From JAGOMW01 sp964644075 (GTDB taxonomy: Bacteria; Patescibacteriota; Gracilibacteria; BD1-5; UBA2023): 64,000 nucleotides of DNA. The number at the start of each line of letters is the position of its first letter. The first letter of the stretch is position 1. The notes under the pieces are model-generated. The model was not told where the DNA came from, ran no database searches, and saw only the letters and a list, made by a program, of their open reading frames with translations. Positions 40,477-52,363 of this stretch are shown here, piece by piece. The DNA is taken from assembly GCA_964644075.1 (NCBI GenBank), contig CAZXUQ010000003.1, positions 86,570-150,569 on the forward strand, given 5' to 3'. Position numbers and translations under genes: made by a program.

Positions 40477-41508
40477 CTATTGTAGGTACTTGGCTTTATT
40501 GGCGTTGTGTTCATCGAGAGTCCGACCATAGTGGATCACTCCATCGCTATCATGGAGATAGTAGTAGTAGGGGGAGTTTTTTTTATTCATGACCGCTTGC
40601 CATGTGTCGAGAGAGATACTCGAGATCGGAGTTGGAGGATATCATTGTTTGTTACGGGTATTGTAGGGATCTTTTTTATAGATTACTTCTCCGATAAATG
40701 CTGGAGTACACTGTTTCTGAGTTTTCGCATATCCATAACAGACGGTCGCATCTGCTCCCATCGGTATCCCTTCTCGCACACGTTTCGCGAGGATGTCAGC
40801 GACGACAGGTTTCTCACTCGAAACACGCTCTTCTCGCTCGACGATCGAGGCAAGTATGAGGTTCTCATAGGCCTTGTCACCGAGTGTCGTGTATGTAGTG
40901 CCTATCTTGGTCTGCCACTCGGAGAGGAGACGATCGAGGATCATATATGCATCAGCCGTCGGGAGGATGCGATAGGTATCTGGGTAGAGAAATCACTCGA
41001 GGCTCGGTGCTCACTGGAGAAATGGATATTTTTCCTGAAAACTCGCGAAGTGATCTCGGGCTGCGATAAGGAGTGAGCCAGGTGCTATGATTTTTTTCGT
41101 AGCGAGCACGTCGTCGATATCGTAGATGTTCCATCCTGGGAGTACCGTGATCGTGAGGTCTGTCTGCACAGGTTTCGCAAGGATGGTGCTATAGAGTTCA
41201 CTGAGAGTTCCTGGTGTGCTGACTTCGTATGTTCCAGCCTGGAGCTTGGGTGCTTTCGGTGCGAGAAACCGTGACCAGAGCTTGTAGCGAGTATCACTGA
41301 TATTGAGGTGAAAAATATCTGGAATATCGGAGAGAGTCACTCACTTCGATATGGTGTATTTTCCAGCTTTTACGAGAACATCTCATGCTCATGCTATCCA
41401 TGTATAGACAAAAAACATCATGACAGCGAGTATCACGAGGAGTACGGGAAGAGTTGTTCGAGATGGTTTTTCTCCTCGACGAGAGAGGCGTCTACTTTCA
41501 AATCACAT
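40477..41508 (-). CDS. mltG: endolytic murein transglycosylase MltG
   Basis: 343 residues. An N-terminal basic stretch and one membrane span (TTLPVLLVILAVMMFFVYTW) are followed by the YceG/MltG domain: LQAGTYEVSTPGTLSELYST, then ENLILASIVEREERVSSEKP with the catalytic Glu, then IPMGADATVCYGYAKTQ and the C-terminal SPYYYYLHDSDGVIHY. It cuts nascent glycan strands and so ends their growth. UGA = Gly occurs at five or more sites. It starts 3 bases after the stop of the small membrane protein gene. Confidence 0.94.
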
Positions 41509-41511
41509 ATA

Positions 41512-41907
41512 TTAACGAGATCAGGATGAAAAACGGAGCGTGTTCCCTATATCTTCTTTTGCTTTATTTACACTATTGATAGCTTTCTGTGTCGAGTCTA
41601 TAGCTTTTGATACTTGCTCAGTTTTGGTATCGATGGTTGTTTTGATTTCCTCTGCAGTATTCTGGACTTCTTTTACGGCTTTTTGGGATTCATCGATGTA
41701 GGGTTTGGCGATATCACGAGCACTCTCGATAAGACTCTTACTACTCACTCAACCACTTCCTGTACTCTCGAGTCGCAGTTTCCAGAGTCGGATCACGGTG
41801 TTGAACTCTTTGTTTCCGTAGGTATCGGCGATATCTGGTGCTATGAAGATCGCCCCTCCGTATACGACGAGAGCGATGATAAAGAGTCAAAAAAGTTTTG
41901 CGATCAT
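41512..41907 (-). CDS. membrane-anchored coiled-coil protein, 131 aa
   Basis: MIAKLFGLFIIALVVYGGAI is a membrane anchor. The rest is a long amphipathic helix region (ARDIAKPYIDESQKAVKEVQ, TKTEQVSKAIDSTQKAINSV) typical of a coiled coil. UGA = Gly at residues 7, about 53, and near the end (SSGSR). Located between a zinc-ribbon gene and mltG, all on the minus strand with gaps of 3-13 bases. It may sit at the wall-synthesis site with MltG, which is inference. Confidence 0.75.
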
Positions 41908-41920
41908 AGGATGATGAAGG

Positions 41921-42256
41921 TTATTTGAGGAGATCTTCGATCGAGCCAGTTTCGGAAAGCGTTTTTTCTATCGCTTGGATATCACTGTCTTTGATAGTGT
42001 TTTCACTGCGTTTTACAGCTTTATGGATCACTTTTTTTCATGCCTCAGACTCGAGAAATGACGGATCCATATTGGCCACCTCTGCGTGCATCTCTGCCAT
42101 ACTTCCACAGTGTGGGCAGGTGATATTGAGATTGAGCATACTTTCAGAAACACTTTTTATCAGGATGGCACTCTCATTTACTTTATTTTGACATGTTTGG
42201 CAGGTGTACTGGTGGATGGTAGTTTCGAGGATGGTTTTGAGTACTATATAGAGCAT
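41921..42256 (-). CDS. zinc-ribbon protein, 111 aa
   Basis: Two CxxC pairs (YTCQTCQNK, then ITCPHCGSM) 29-31 residues apart form a zinc ribbon. The C-terminal half is acidic and helical (DSDIQAIEKTLSETGSIEDL). It lies between gltX upstream and the coiled-coil protein downstream. No specific family is recognised; nucleic-acid or protein binding are both possible. Confidence 0.75.
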
Positions 42257-42296
42257 GTTTTCAGGAGGTTAGATTCTATTGAGGTAGAAATAAGTA

Positions 42297-43760
42297 TTAT
42301 GCGAGCACTTTCTTGACGCGCTTTACTGCTTCATCACGACCGAGGATATAGGCGAGTTCAAATGCTCCAGGAGAAAATTCTTCGCCTGAGAGAGCAATGC
42401 GAAGTGGCCAGAGGATCTGACCATTTTTCTTTCCAGCTTGTGCTATGGCTTCGAGTATAGGTGCTTTGAGTCCATCGAGATCAGAGTAGTCTGCTGTCTC
42501 GAGATATGGGAGTACGAATTCGAGAGCAGCGAGTCACTCGGCTTCTGTCTCGATTTTCATCTTTGGATTCACGAGGAGATCTTTTCTAACCTTGGCATCA
42601 CCATAGAGCGATGTCGTGAGCCCGATATACTCATCAAATCGCTTCATACGAGTCTGGAGTTCACGGATGATACGCGTATTTTCATCATAGTTTTTCTGAC
42701 TAAATACTTTCTCATAAAATTCTTTTTCGTAGGTTTCGAGATATCTCGCGAGGCGAGTGTGGAGTTCCCCGATATCCATGCGTTTGATATATTCGCCATT
42801 CATCCAGTCGAGTTTCACTGGATCGAGGACAGCTCCAGCCTTGTGGATGTCAGTGATCTCGAATTTCTCGATCATCTCATCCATACTCATGATTTCTTCA
42901 TCTTGTTTTGGATGCCATCCGAGGAGCGCGAGAAAATTAAGAAGCGCTTCAGTAAGATATCATTTTTTTAGGTACTCACTCACAGAAACATCACCTGTAC
43001 GTTTCGAGAGTTTTTTTCCATCAGCACCGAGTACGTTTGGCAGATGAGCATACTCTGGGAGTGTGATACCAAGTGCTCTTGCTGTGAGAACCTGTACAGG
43101 AATAGAACTAATCCACTCCTCTCCTCGCATGACATGAGTGATCTTCATAGCCTCATCATCGAGGACGACCGCGCCATGATATGATGGAAACCCATCAGAT
43201 TTCAGGAGAACGGTATCTTCTACTTGAGATGTTTTAAACTCTATACGACCGCGTATTAAGTCATTAAATACAACTGTTTCTCATTTTGGAGTTTTGAGCC
43301 GGATAACGTACTTTTCTCATTTTGCCACTCTTTCCTTCGCTTCCTCAAGGGGGATATGTCGACAGTGTCCATCATATCCTGGTGGAAGTTTGAGCTCTTC
43401 TTGCTCCTTACGAAGTTCAGATAGGCGCTCACTGCTACAAAAACAGTAGTATGCACTTCCTGCTTCGCAAAGTTCATGAAGTCGAGGAGCATAGGTAGAA
43501 AGACGCTCTGACTGGATATATGGACCATATTTACCACCATGACGAACGCTTTCATCTGGGACAAGTCACACAATCTCATGAGTATCGAGAATCATATCGA
43601 CAGCTCATTCGACGAGGCGAGTACGATCAGTATCTTCGATACGGATGAGATACTGTCAGTTATTGTGATGAGCCCAGAGATAGCAGTAGAGTGCAGTTCG
43701 CAGCCCTCATATATGGAGATAACCTGTCGGAGATGGAGCGAGGCGGGTACGGACGGACAT
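42297..43760 (-). CDS. gltX: glutamyl-tRNA synthetase
   Basis: 487 residues. It begins MSVRTRLAPSPTGYLHIG-Gly, where the first Gly of HIGG is a UGA. It has YLIRIEDTDRTRLVEG, HVMRGEEWISSIPVQVLTAR and the KMSKS-class motif GADGKKLSKRTGDVS. The C-terminal anticodon-binding half is helical. It charges tRNA-Glu and, with GatCAB (gatB at 21071), probably also tRNA-Gln. At least twelve UGA codons are in frame. A histidine kinase gene starts 130 bases away on the other strand. Confidence 0.97.
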
Positions 43761-43876
43761 AGAGAGTGAGGACTTAGGATTTAGAGCTTCGGATACAGGA
43801 GATTATAGGAAAAAGAGGGAAAAAAGCAAAAGGAAAAGGACGTATTTCTCTCCCTTGATAATCTCTCATATATCGC

Positions 43877-43882
43877 TATACT
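43877..43882 (+). promoter_or_regulatory. -10-like TATACT box before the histidine kinase gene
   Basis: TATACT ends 8 bases before the ATG at 43891, again too close for an ordinary leader. Confidence 0.4.
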
Positions 43883-43890
43883 CATCACTT

Positions 43891-45195
43891 ATGAAGCTCG
43901 TCTATCGTATCCCTCTCATCACTGGCATCATCTTGATCCTGACAGCGATCGTCAATATTGCTTCATTTCAGTATTTTTCTGAAGTGTATTTCAGTGAGTA
44001 TGTCGCAGAGCTCTCGAAAGAGACGACTCCGGATCCAGATAGACTCCGCGCTCTCCTCCAGATCGGGAAACTGACAGAAAAAGACCAAAAGGAATACCTC
44101 GCCATCTTCTCAGAACTCGCCAATATCTCCGCCTCGATCGAAAATATCTCAAAAAATCCAGAACTCTATATGGGAAGTGGTGGATCAGATACGATGTTTA
44201 GTATACCGATCGTGACTTCCTATCGGTGAACAGGATTTTCTATGTTTCGATTTTCGGCGTTTGGTGATGACTCTCCTGAGGGGCGATTTGTGACCAATAT
44301 CCTAAAATGAGTTTTTAGTGCTAACCTTCTCTGGCTCGCTCTCATCCTCCTCATGTACCTGCTATGGATACGTTCGATATTTCGCCCCATCGGTACGATC
44401 ACAGAAAATATCCGAAACATCATCGATCGAAAGCGGTATGCGAGTATTCGCTATGAGGGGAAAAATGAATTTGCCCCACTTATCTCAACGATCAACAATC
44501 TTCATAAATCTCTCTCTATCCAGGAAAAAATACGATCAGATTTTCTCTCGGATCTTTCACATGAGATACGCACACCGATCACAGCAGTGAAGTGTTATCT
44601 CGAAGGAATACAGGATGGCGTGATGACTCTCGATACCGCGACAGTAGATCTCCTGCAGTCTGAGCTCGAGCGTCTCACACATATCACAGGACGTATCATG
44701 GACTATGAGTCACTCACACATGATGTCTTCGAACAGGTAAAGGTAGAGCGATTTTCCCTACGAAAAATCACGGAAGATATCATACTCGAATACGCTCCGC
44801 AGCTCAGTAAAAATCACCAAAAAACAACGATACACTTCCCGACTGATACGATGACCTCTATGGATAAGGGTATGTATATCCAGATCCTCCATAATATCAT
44901 CTCGAATTTTATCAAGTATGCGTGAGAAGATACGACTCTCACGTTTGCCTATGAAAAGAAAGAAAAAGAATATACTATTACTTTCTCTGATGATGGTGTC
45001 GGTATCCCTGATGATGAGCTTGTATTCGTGAAGGAGAAATTTTACCGAGTGAATAAGGCGCGCACAGGATCAGATAAGAGTATGGGTATAGGACTCTCGA
45101 TCGTCGATCGTATCGCGAGACTCCACCGAGGCTCGCTCGATATAGAAAAAAACTCCCCAAAGGGAGTGAGGATTATAGTGAAGGTGGGGAGGTAA
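43891..45195 (+). CDS. membrane sensor histidine kinase (orphan)
   Basis: 434 residues. Two membrane spans (IPLITGIILILTAIVNIASF and FSANLLWLALILLMYLLWI) enclose an extracellular sensor of about 110 residues. A HAMP-like linker follows (SIFRPIGTITENIRNIID), then the H box FLSDLSHEIRTPITAVKCYL, the N box ILHNIISNFIKYA, G1 DDGVGIPDDEL and G2 MGIGLSIVDRIARLHRGSLD. It autophosphorylates on His in response to an outside signal. No response regulator lies next to it in the window, so its partner is elsewhere. Three UGA codons are in frame. Confidence 0.93.
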
Positions 45196-45198
45196 ATC

Positions 45199-46287
45199 TT
45201 AACACTCCACAATTTCCTCTTCTTTTTGTGATGTGAGATGTTTCCAGTCGAGGTTCGCGAGTTTGCGATCGAGGTGTGCGGCGATACGACCAAATCCACC
45301 CTCTTCTCGACGAGTATTTTTGTAATCAAATTTATCCCATTCCATGTCTTTCACGAATCCGTCGAGACGAGCTTTTTCATAGCATTCGCGAGAACAGAAG
45401 CCAAGATGTTTGCGATATGCCTTCTCTGCGGCGATAAGTCGAGCGTTGCATGGAGCATATCGACAATTTTCGCAATTATCTGTTTTTTCTCATGTATAGA
45501 GGCACTCCCCGATCGTCGTGTGTGTATTTTTGTCTCCGACCTCAGTCGAGACACGCCCATCGAAGGTATAGAGATTTCCGAGCCAGTTTCCATCGTTATG
45601 TTCGTTTACATATTTCACCACTCCTCACTGGATGGAGTAGTACTCAGTATCTCCTGCTTGGTTCGCGAGTACAGCAGCTTTTTCACATCTGATGCCTCAT
45701 GTACAGTACCAGATGACTTTTTTTCCCGCGGCAGCTTTCCCATAGCGTTCGAGGAGTTTTGGGACCTCGCGAAAATTCACCGTCCCTGCTGGGATAGCAT
45801 TTTTGAAGTGACCGAGACGGTACTCGTAGTCATTTCTCATGTCGAGGATGAGATAGTCATCAGCCTTCCCTCCATCGAGGATCGCCTTAAACTCATCTGG
45901 TGTGAGTTCTTTTTTATATTTTTTGACTTCTTCTGCAGTGACTTTTGTGCCGAGAGTGACGATCTCATTTCGGATCTTTACACTCATACGAGGGAACTCG
46001 TGATCATCTACAGGAGTGGATTTTGAGTCGATATCAGGGATATTTTGGAAATATTTGGACGCTTCGAGAAATCCTCGATATGCCGAGCACTGTCACTGAT
46101 TCCCAGTGACGGTCGAACTGATCCCCTCAGTACCGAGGTAGACACGACCTCTCAGCCCGATGTCGCGACAGAAATCGAGGTGTTCCTGTGCGAGAGTATC
46201 AAGTTCTGATTCTGGAATATCGACGAATTTATAAAACGTCAAAAGACTATATTTCGGCTTGTGCCGAGCATTGAGTTGGGAAGTCAT
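45199..46287 (-). CDS. trhO: rhodanese-like tRNA uridine hydroxylase TrhO (YceA/UPF0176)
   Basis: 362 residues. An N-terminal acylphosphatase-like domain (YSLLTFYKFVDIPESELDTL, GRVYLGTEGISSTVTGNQ) is followed by the rhodanese domain with DDYLILDMRNDYEYRLGHF and the active-site loop WYCTGGIRCEKA, where one Gly is UGA. A Cys-rich tail (CENCRYAPCNARL, GFCSREC) may bind zinc. TrhO makes 5-hydroxyuridine at position 34 of certain tRNAs. Normal length. Confidence 0.93.
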
Positions 46288-46407
46288 ATTACTTGCGGGT
46301 AATAAAAATAGATACGCGAGTTGTGGCTCGGGCGGGGGTGATTATAGGGAAAAAACAAAAAAATCAATAATATCAATTTTTGATAGTATTTAGCTCTCTA
46401 CAAGCGT

Positions 46408-49239
46408 TTATGTGTACTCTAGTAAGTTATTACCCATATCTACTAATTCTAAACGTACTTGCATAAGATCCAGAGGTATTATTTTGGGGCGGAGATATAC
46501 TATTTGAACACTTGCTTGCTCCCAGGCATGTAGTATTTTTTTGATGAATAAATCTCATTCAATTTGCATTTTTATTGCTCATTCACTTCCAGCTCATCCT
46601 TCCTGAAAGAAAGAAAGAAATTCCTGTCGCTGCTCTCTAGAAAGAGTTCACCAAAACTTCAAAAATACAGTTTTCATAGAATTCGTGAATGGTTCTTTTC
46701 ATTTTGAGTCTACTTTTACTTTTTCAACCTGACCTGCAGTAATTGCTGCGCGCCTTAATAAGTATTTCTGAAGTCGAGGTACTCTCTCTATTCGCTCGTA
46801 TATACGAGGATCTCACTTTTTTCCATCCTGTACAGAAGATGTTTTTTCATCTACAAGTACTACTAAGTAATCTGTATCAGTATCACTTAGTACAGAAGTA
46901 TGTTGTTTGCCGTGTATGTCAGCCCAGTAGAGACCATCAGGCTTATATCCATCAAAAAGAGCAATCTTTCATCTTCACTCTTGAAATCGAGTATACGCTT
47001 CTCGTATCAAATCCCTTGATTGTTTCATGCTTCACTCGGGTATATTTGTTTCAGTAGAGTTTCTTCTGAGAGTTTCTCCTGAGGGTCGAGGATCAAGAAT
47101 GGCGAGTATTTCACTTGGTGAAAGAATTCTTTTTCAACTTTCATCAAAAATTTTCTCTGCTCATATCTGACCACAGAAAGCAAGAGTTGTGACAAGTATA
47201 TCAAATACTCGATCGTGTATTTTCGAATCCAGACCTTCCAGAATTGTAACCTTATATGGCTCCTTGTTTCACTCCATTGATATCACTGTTCCGAGAACAC
47301 GATTATCCCCTCCTAATAAACTCACTTGAAGTTCAGAGTCTATTCTTTCTAATCTCATTTGAAAATCTCATTGTAGAGCCTCAATTCGAGCTTTTATTTC
47401 TTTATACCGTGGTTGAAATATTGCAGCTCAAAAATATCAGTTACGATTACGATTATCCTGGATTATCTGCCAAATATCACTACCTACTGTTTGATCATCT
47501 CGGTAAAGAAATCTATTTCTCCATTTACGCACCTCTTTTGTTATTGGTCTGAGTGCTTTGAGCAATCTTTGTACTTCTCATTCTTGTAGTTTTTTTGTAG
47601 AATCTAAAAATACTGGCACAAGAACATCACTGACAAGAGAGAGTATTTCATTTGTCGTATCAGCGGGTAGATCTGGAGATGCACTAAGAGAGAGCGATGA
47701 TTCTCTATAGGTAAAATCTAGTCCACCATAAGATATATCTTGTATACTGAGCGTATTGGCATCGAGAGTATACTTCTTATTTTCTATAGCTTCTATAATT
47801 CTTAAACAAGCTTCAAATATGTCGTTATTTGCGCGTGTTAAGCTTACTTCTACGGCATGAGTTACGTCTCACTGTACTGTGTCTGATATCGGTTCTGGTT
47901 TTTTTTGTTTGAGTAGTACTGACATCTCTTTGATAGGATTTTTCTCAGTATCAATTTGATTTGGATCCTCAAGACTCTCAGCACTAAAGAAAAATCTATA
48001 TGTGAAGTCTCGTATGTATTTTAAATTTATTTCTTCTTCTCATCTATGTGCTCTCCATGTTTCTCAGTTTTGAATAGGTTCAAATATCCAAAGAACTGTT
48101 TGGTCAGAATAAGGCATATTGCTTACGAGTTTTGTTCTCTTCCCAACCCAGTGCTTTCCACGTGATAGTTCACTCACAAAACTCGGAGTAATTTTTGGGA
48201 CAGGATAGTGATAATTTTCCAGATTCTTTTTGGTGTCTGTTGGTTCAAGAACGCTAGTAGCTCATCTACTAACAGGCCTTGGTATTCCATTCTCAATTCT
48301 ACCTTTTCTAGGCCTAGCTTTCTTTGATTCACTCGTTTCACTATTTTTTTTATCATCGATATAGTTACGAGCGGCTGCAGTAAAAAATGATCTACATCAT
48401 TTTATCCAAAGGTACTGCAAAACTTCATCGATATTTTCCCAGTGCTTATCTATAAAAAGCTTCACTGTTTTTATATCAAAGCTTCACTGAGTAAGTACTT
48501 CCCCTCATGTAACGATATAGATTTCTACTACCGCAAGAGAGGGATCATTATCTAAGTTTTGAGGTACCAGTGGTTTATCTGCGGTATCGGTTTTTCCATG
48601 CATAATATGTCGTACGACCTTATAGCTTCACTTTTCTAACAGCATTAAAGGATATACCTTATTGTGGTCTCACTTGAGAGAATGAAAGTATTGGTTTGCT
48701 AATTGCAAATAGTGACTAGCAGCATCTGTAAGGGATGTTATACTAAGTCATCATTGTTTGTTAGATTCTATCCTATACTCGTCTATACTGGGTATGGTTC
48801 ATATGTGGCTTGGTGCCATTTTCCAAAAATGCACCAAAAATAATAAGTATCTAAATCTCTCTAGTTCTTGTCGATTAGCCATTCATAGAGTGATTGTAAA
48901 ATCCGCATTCGGATCAGTAGTGACTATACTGTTGACTAAATATTTAAGTTTTCATCTTACGTCTTCACTCGCTTCGGGAAAATTACCAAGATTCTTATTT
49001 GGAGCAGAATTTTGTTCAAAGAAACTCTCAATCGAGTCAAGAAAATCTCATAAACCTTCCAATGGAAAAGTTAAAGCACGATTTATGTTATTATAAACTC
49101 TTCTCCATTTTTCAATTTCTAATTGCAAAGTTTGTGAAAGTCCTAAAATCCTAATTCACTCTTGGTAGAGGTCTGAAGGTACAGTATTCTTATGGACATC
49201 ATGAGAAGTTACATCAACTCCCCCTTCTAATCAATTCAT
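46408..49239 (-). CDS. 943-aa protein of unknown function
   Basis: A single frame of 943 codons opens from ATG 49237-49239 to TAA 46408-46410 when about 35 UGAs are read as Gly; under code 11 no piece exceeds about 60 residues. It begins MNGLEGGVDVTSHDVHKN. Three zones can be told apart: a helical N-terminal 300 residues (SHYLQLANQYFHSLKGDHNK), a basic hinge (SETSESKKARPRKGRIENG) near 310, and an alpha/beta C-terminal part with charged helices (DLIREAYTRFQEGRGKIALF). There is no signal peptide or membrane span. AT-rich codon use. I recognise no domain. It is bounded by gaps of about 120 and 58 bases and has no operon partner. Confidence 0.85.
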
Positions 49240-49297
49240 AAAATAAATTTATAATACATATTTATATGTAAAATTGTATTATAATCAATATTTTTTT

Positions 49298-49960
49298 CTA
49301 AAATACCAACACAAACTCCCCCTTCACTTTCCCTTCTCACTTATAGTAGTCTCTGACTTCTGCTATAGTACCTCTTTTGAATTCTTCGAATTTCTTGGTA
49401 ATCTCGCGTCCGACGACGATAGGATGATCTTCTCCGAGATATTCCCCGAGTTCAGAGAGCGTTTTCTCGATACGGTGGACACTTTCGTAGACGACGACAG
49501 TATATTCTTTACTTACCAGAGACTTGAGCATAGTCTGACGTCACTTCTTCACGGGGAGAAACCCGAGATAGAGATACTGGTGACAGTCCATCCCACTCGC
49601 GACGAGTGCCGAGAGGACGGCAGATGCTCATGGAACAGGCGTGACTGTGATACCATGTGTGATCGCCTCTCGTATGAGGACAAATCCAGGGTCAGAAATC
49701 CCAGGAGTTCCTGCATCAGAGATGAGTGCGACATGTTTGCCGTCCTTCATGAGTTCGATGATCTTATCGACCTTGGAAAATCCTGAATGCGAATGAAACG
49801 ATAGAAGTCGTCCGTCGTTAGGGATCTCATAGTGCATGAGGAGTTGTCCTGCCACACGAGTATCCTCGCAGGCGATGTAGTCTGCTTCTTTGAGAATTCG
49901 GAGAGCCCTGAGAGTGATATCTTCGAGGTTACCGATGGGGGTGGATACGACGGAAAGCAT
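49298..49960 (-). CDS. rsmI: 16S rRNA (cytidine-2'-O)-methyltransferase RsmI
   Basis: 220 residues, shorter than the usual 280 because the C-terminal extension is missing. It begins MLSVVSTPIGNLEDITLRAL, then EADYIACEDTRVAGQLLMHY, LLSFHSHSG, VALISDAGTPGISDPGFVLI and TVTPVPGASAVLSALVASG, all hallmarks of the tetrapyrrole-methylase-fold RsmI. It methylates the 2'-O of C1402 in 16S rRNA. UGA encodes Gly in the PGAS loop. The stop is TAG. Confidence 0.95.
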
Positions 49961-50007
49961 GAGTCTATCTTATCGACAAAAGAAAAAAAGCAACCAAATT
50001 GTTGCTT

Positions 50008-51432
50008 TTATATTCCGAGTTTGTCACGTATTACATTTACTTCATACACGACCTGCTGATCTTTTTTCATCACGAGTTCGAGTTTTTTGCATGAGTACAT
50101 GACAGCGGTGTGATTGCGTCCAGAAAAAATATTTCCGATACGCTCGTAGGTGTAGTGGAGACGGTTTTTGAGGAGATACATCGCGACTTGGCGAGGGATC
50201 ATGTTTTCTTTCTTGCGATCTTCAGAGAGGAGTACTCTGATCTCGATGCCAAAATGTGATGATACTGCCTGGAGGAGATCCTCGTATGAACAGTTTCCGA
50301 TGCGTACACCACGACTCTCTGTGAGGGAATTGGTGATGGAGCGGACAGCGAGTTTCGACAGACGAAATGCCACGTTTTCAAGAGTTGGAGGTGTATGCTT
50401 CAGGTCGTATTCTGCGATGATTTGATTGAGAACTCACTCGATCTCACGTACATTGGTCGTGACATTTTCTGCGATGAATTCAGCGACTTCTTGTTCGAGG
50501 ATAAATTCTCTGGCGCGAGATTTCTCCTGGATGATCGCGAGACGCGTCTCATAGTCAGGTTCTCCGAGGTCGACAGTGATACCCCACTCAAATCGACTCT
50601 GCAGTCGTGGCTCGAGTTCAGTGAGTTCTTTGGGTGGACGATCTCCTGAGAGGATGATCTGTTTCCCTGCTTCGTAGAGGATGTTAAATATATTGTAGAG
50701 CTCTTCTTGGGTAGATTTCTTCCCGGCGAGAAACTGGACATCATCGATGACGAGGACGTCGATCTGACGATAGCGCTCACGGAGCTTGTCTGTCGAGCGA
50801 CCCTTGATCGATGCGACATAGTCAGAGAGAAATCGATCTGCTGTCGTGTAGACGACTTTGAGGTGTTTGTGCTTTTCGCGGATAACATTGGCGCTTGCCT
50901 GGAGGAGGTGTGTTTTTCCGAGTCCTACATTTCCATAGAGGTAGAGTGGGTTGTAGGACGCACCTGGACGACGAGCCACAGCCTCACAGGCAGCATGTGC
51001 GAGCTGAGTGGTAGGACCCACGATAAAATTCTCGAGTCTATATCTATCACTTGTGAGACGACTATTGAGTCCTTCGACGATTTCGACACCATGAACTTGT
51101 TCTTTTTTGGTATTTTTCTCACTCGATTTCTGGATGCTACGACAGTCGATCACCGTATCAGCACCCTTTGTTTCGATCGCGTCATCGACGACAAACTCTA
51201 TTATTTCAGATTGTTTTGTGATATCGTGGATAGCTTTTTCTATCTCAGATCGGAATTTTTTTTCTATATTATCTCTATGGAATCCTGATACGACTCAGAG
51301 AGTGATTTTTTCCTCAGATGATTCGACGAGAGAAAACTTCTTAAAATACGTGAGAAAATCTTGTTTTCGGAGAGAAATCGAGAGAGACTCGATCGCTTTT
51401 TCTAGATGGGAAAATGAAAAAACTGAAGGCAT
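50008..51432 (-). CDS. dnaA: chromosomal replication initiator DnaA
   Basis: 474 residues. Domain I (MPSVFSFSHLEKAIESLSIS) is followed by a linker, the AAA+ core with Walker A LYGNVGLGKTHLLQASANVI and Walker B VLVIDDVQFLAGKKSTQEEL, and the domain IV DNA-binding helices ending in RIGNIFSGRNHTAVMYSCKK, the DnaA signature. Two UGA codons, one in domain I and one between domains III and IV. It opens the origin to start replication. The nearest intergenic stretch (51433-51845) shows no clear DnaA box. A TATAAT-like box at 51476-51484 (complement) lies about 50 bases upstream. Confidence 0.97.
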
Positions 51433-51845
51433 GGAAGAGCAAAAGAAAAGGAAACTTGACTGCCAGTGTAAAACCTATTATATAATGTTTTTTCTCGGTA
51501 TTCGTGGATGCCTTTTTATCTTTTTTCTCTCTGAAGTCAAAAGAAAAAAAACATTTGACAGGAATGTCGTACACGCTATGTATACAGGAAATCGAGAGAG
51601 TCTCTTCACGTCTGCTTCACAGAAAAATCAAGGGAAAATATGTGAAGAATTATTGAGTTGCTTTCAGGAATTAAGAAAAATTTAACTATGCATATATATG
51701 CTTTAATATTTTGAATGAGAGAAGTATTTTTTATTGAAATAATCCCTAGTTTTATACTACTCGAGTCTAGGGCGAGACGATAAAAAACTCCGAAAAAATT
51801 CGGAGTTTCAATTATTTGGAGAGATCCCTGTTCGTAAAAAAATAA
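51433..51845. other. 413-base gap between dnaA and rplS
   Basis: AT-rich. It holds a TATAAT-like box facing dnaA near 51480, the rplS terminator near 51790, and a weak plus-strand frame of 85 codons (51431-51685) with poor composition. No perfect TTATNCACA box is present. I see no RNA gene. Confidence 0.5.
51784..51810 (-). terminator. rplS terminator
   Basis: ACTCCGAA and TTCGGAGT form a stem followed on the minus strand by TTTTTTA, downstream of the rplS stop. Confidence 0.75.
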
Positions 51846-52202
51846 TTACTTGATTTCCTTAAGACGAGCTGCCTTACCAGAAAGGTCTCGGATGTATCCG
51901 ATGTTCTTTCGGCGAACCTTGAACTGACGAAGGACGACAATCTTGGCAATGTAGGGAGAATTTACAGGAAAAATCTTCTCGATACCGATACCATCGACAT
52001 CAGCACGGACAGTGATGACGTGATCGAGCTGAGTCTTTCCGCGCATAGCGATGATAAGACCCTTGAATACCTGAGTACGTTCTTTATCACCTTCTTTGAT
52101 GATCTGGTGAACTTCGACTTCCATACCAGTCTTGTAGCGTGTAGCATCTGATTTTTCGGATGTGCTTGCCTGAATAGCGGAGATAAGTGATACGTCTGAC
52201 AT
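51846..52202 (-). CDS. rplS: 50S ribosomal protein L19
   Basis: 118 residues: MSDVSLISAIQASTSEKSDA, the KTGMEVEVHQIIKEGDKERT core (normally G-D-x-V-x-V-x-x-x-I-x-E-G), QVFKGLIIAMRG and IFPVNSPYIAKIVVLRQFKV, then RRKNIGYIRDLSGKAARLKE. It lies at the 30S-50S interface. There is no UGA. The ATG at 52200-52202 gives the family start; a GTG far upstream in frame would add an unrelated 45 residues. Confidence 0.96.
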   Translation of the reverse strand: MSDVSLISAIQASTSEKSDATRYKTGMEVEVHQIIKEGDKERTQVFKGLIIAMRGKTQLDHVITVRADVDGIGIEKIFPVNSPYIAKIVVLRQFKVRRKNIGYIRDLSGKAARLKEIK

Positions 52203-52363
52203 ATGAGTGATGAGATTGAGTAAAACGCGGTGGATTATATGATAAAGCAGATGAAAAGCAAATATTTTTTCAAAAAAAGATTTTTGCTTCAAAAAAGCCA
52301 TTTTCCTGTTTGCAAATTTTCTAATTCTTTCTATCATATGTGAAGAATTTTTCCTTTCGTCAC

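Noticed and set aside
51431..51685. Plus-strand ORF of 85 codons antisense to the start of dnaA
   Set aside because: Composition looks non-coding, there is no recognisable domain, and it overlaps promoter signals of dnaA.
51433..51845. Replication origin next to dnaA
   Set aside because: No TTATNCACA-type boxes or box cluster could be found here by eye; a GC-skew plot would be needed.
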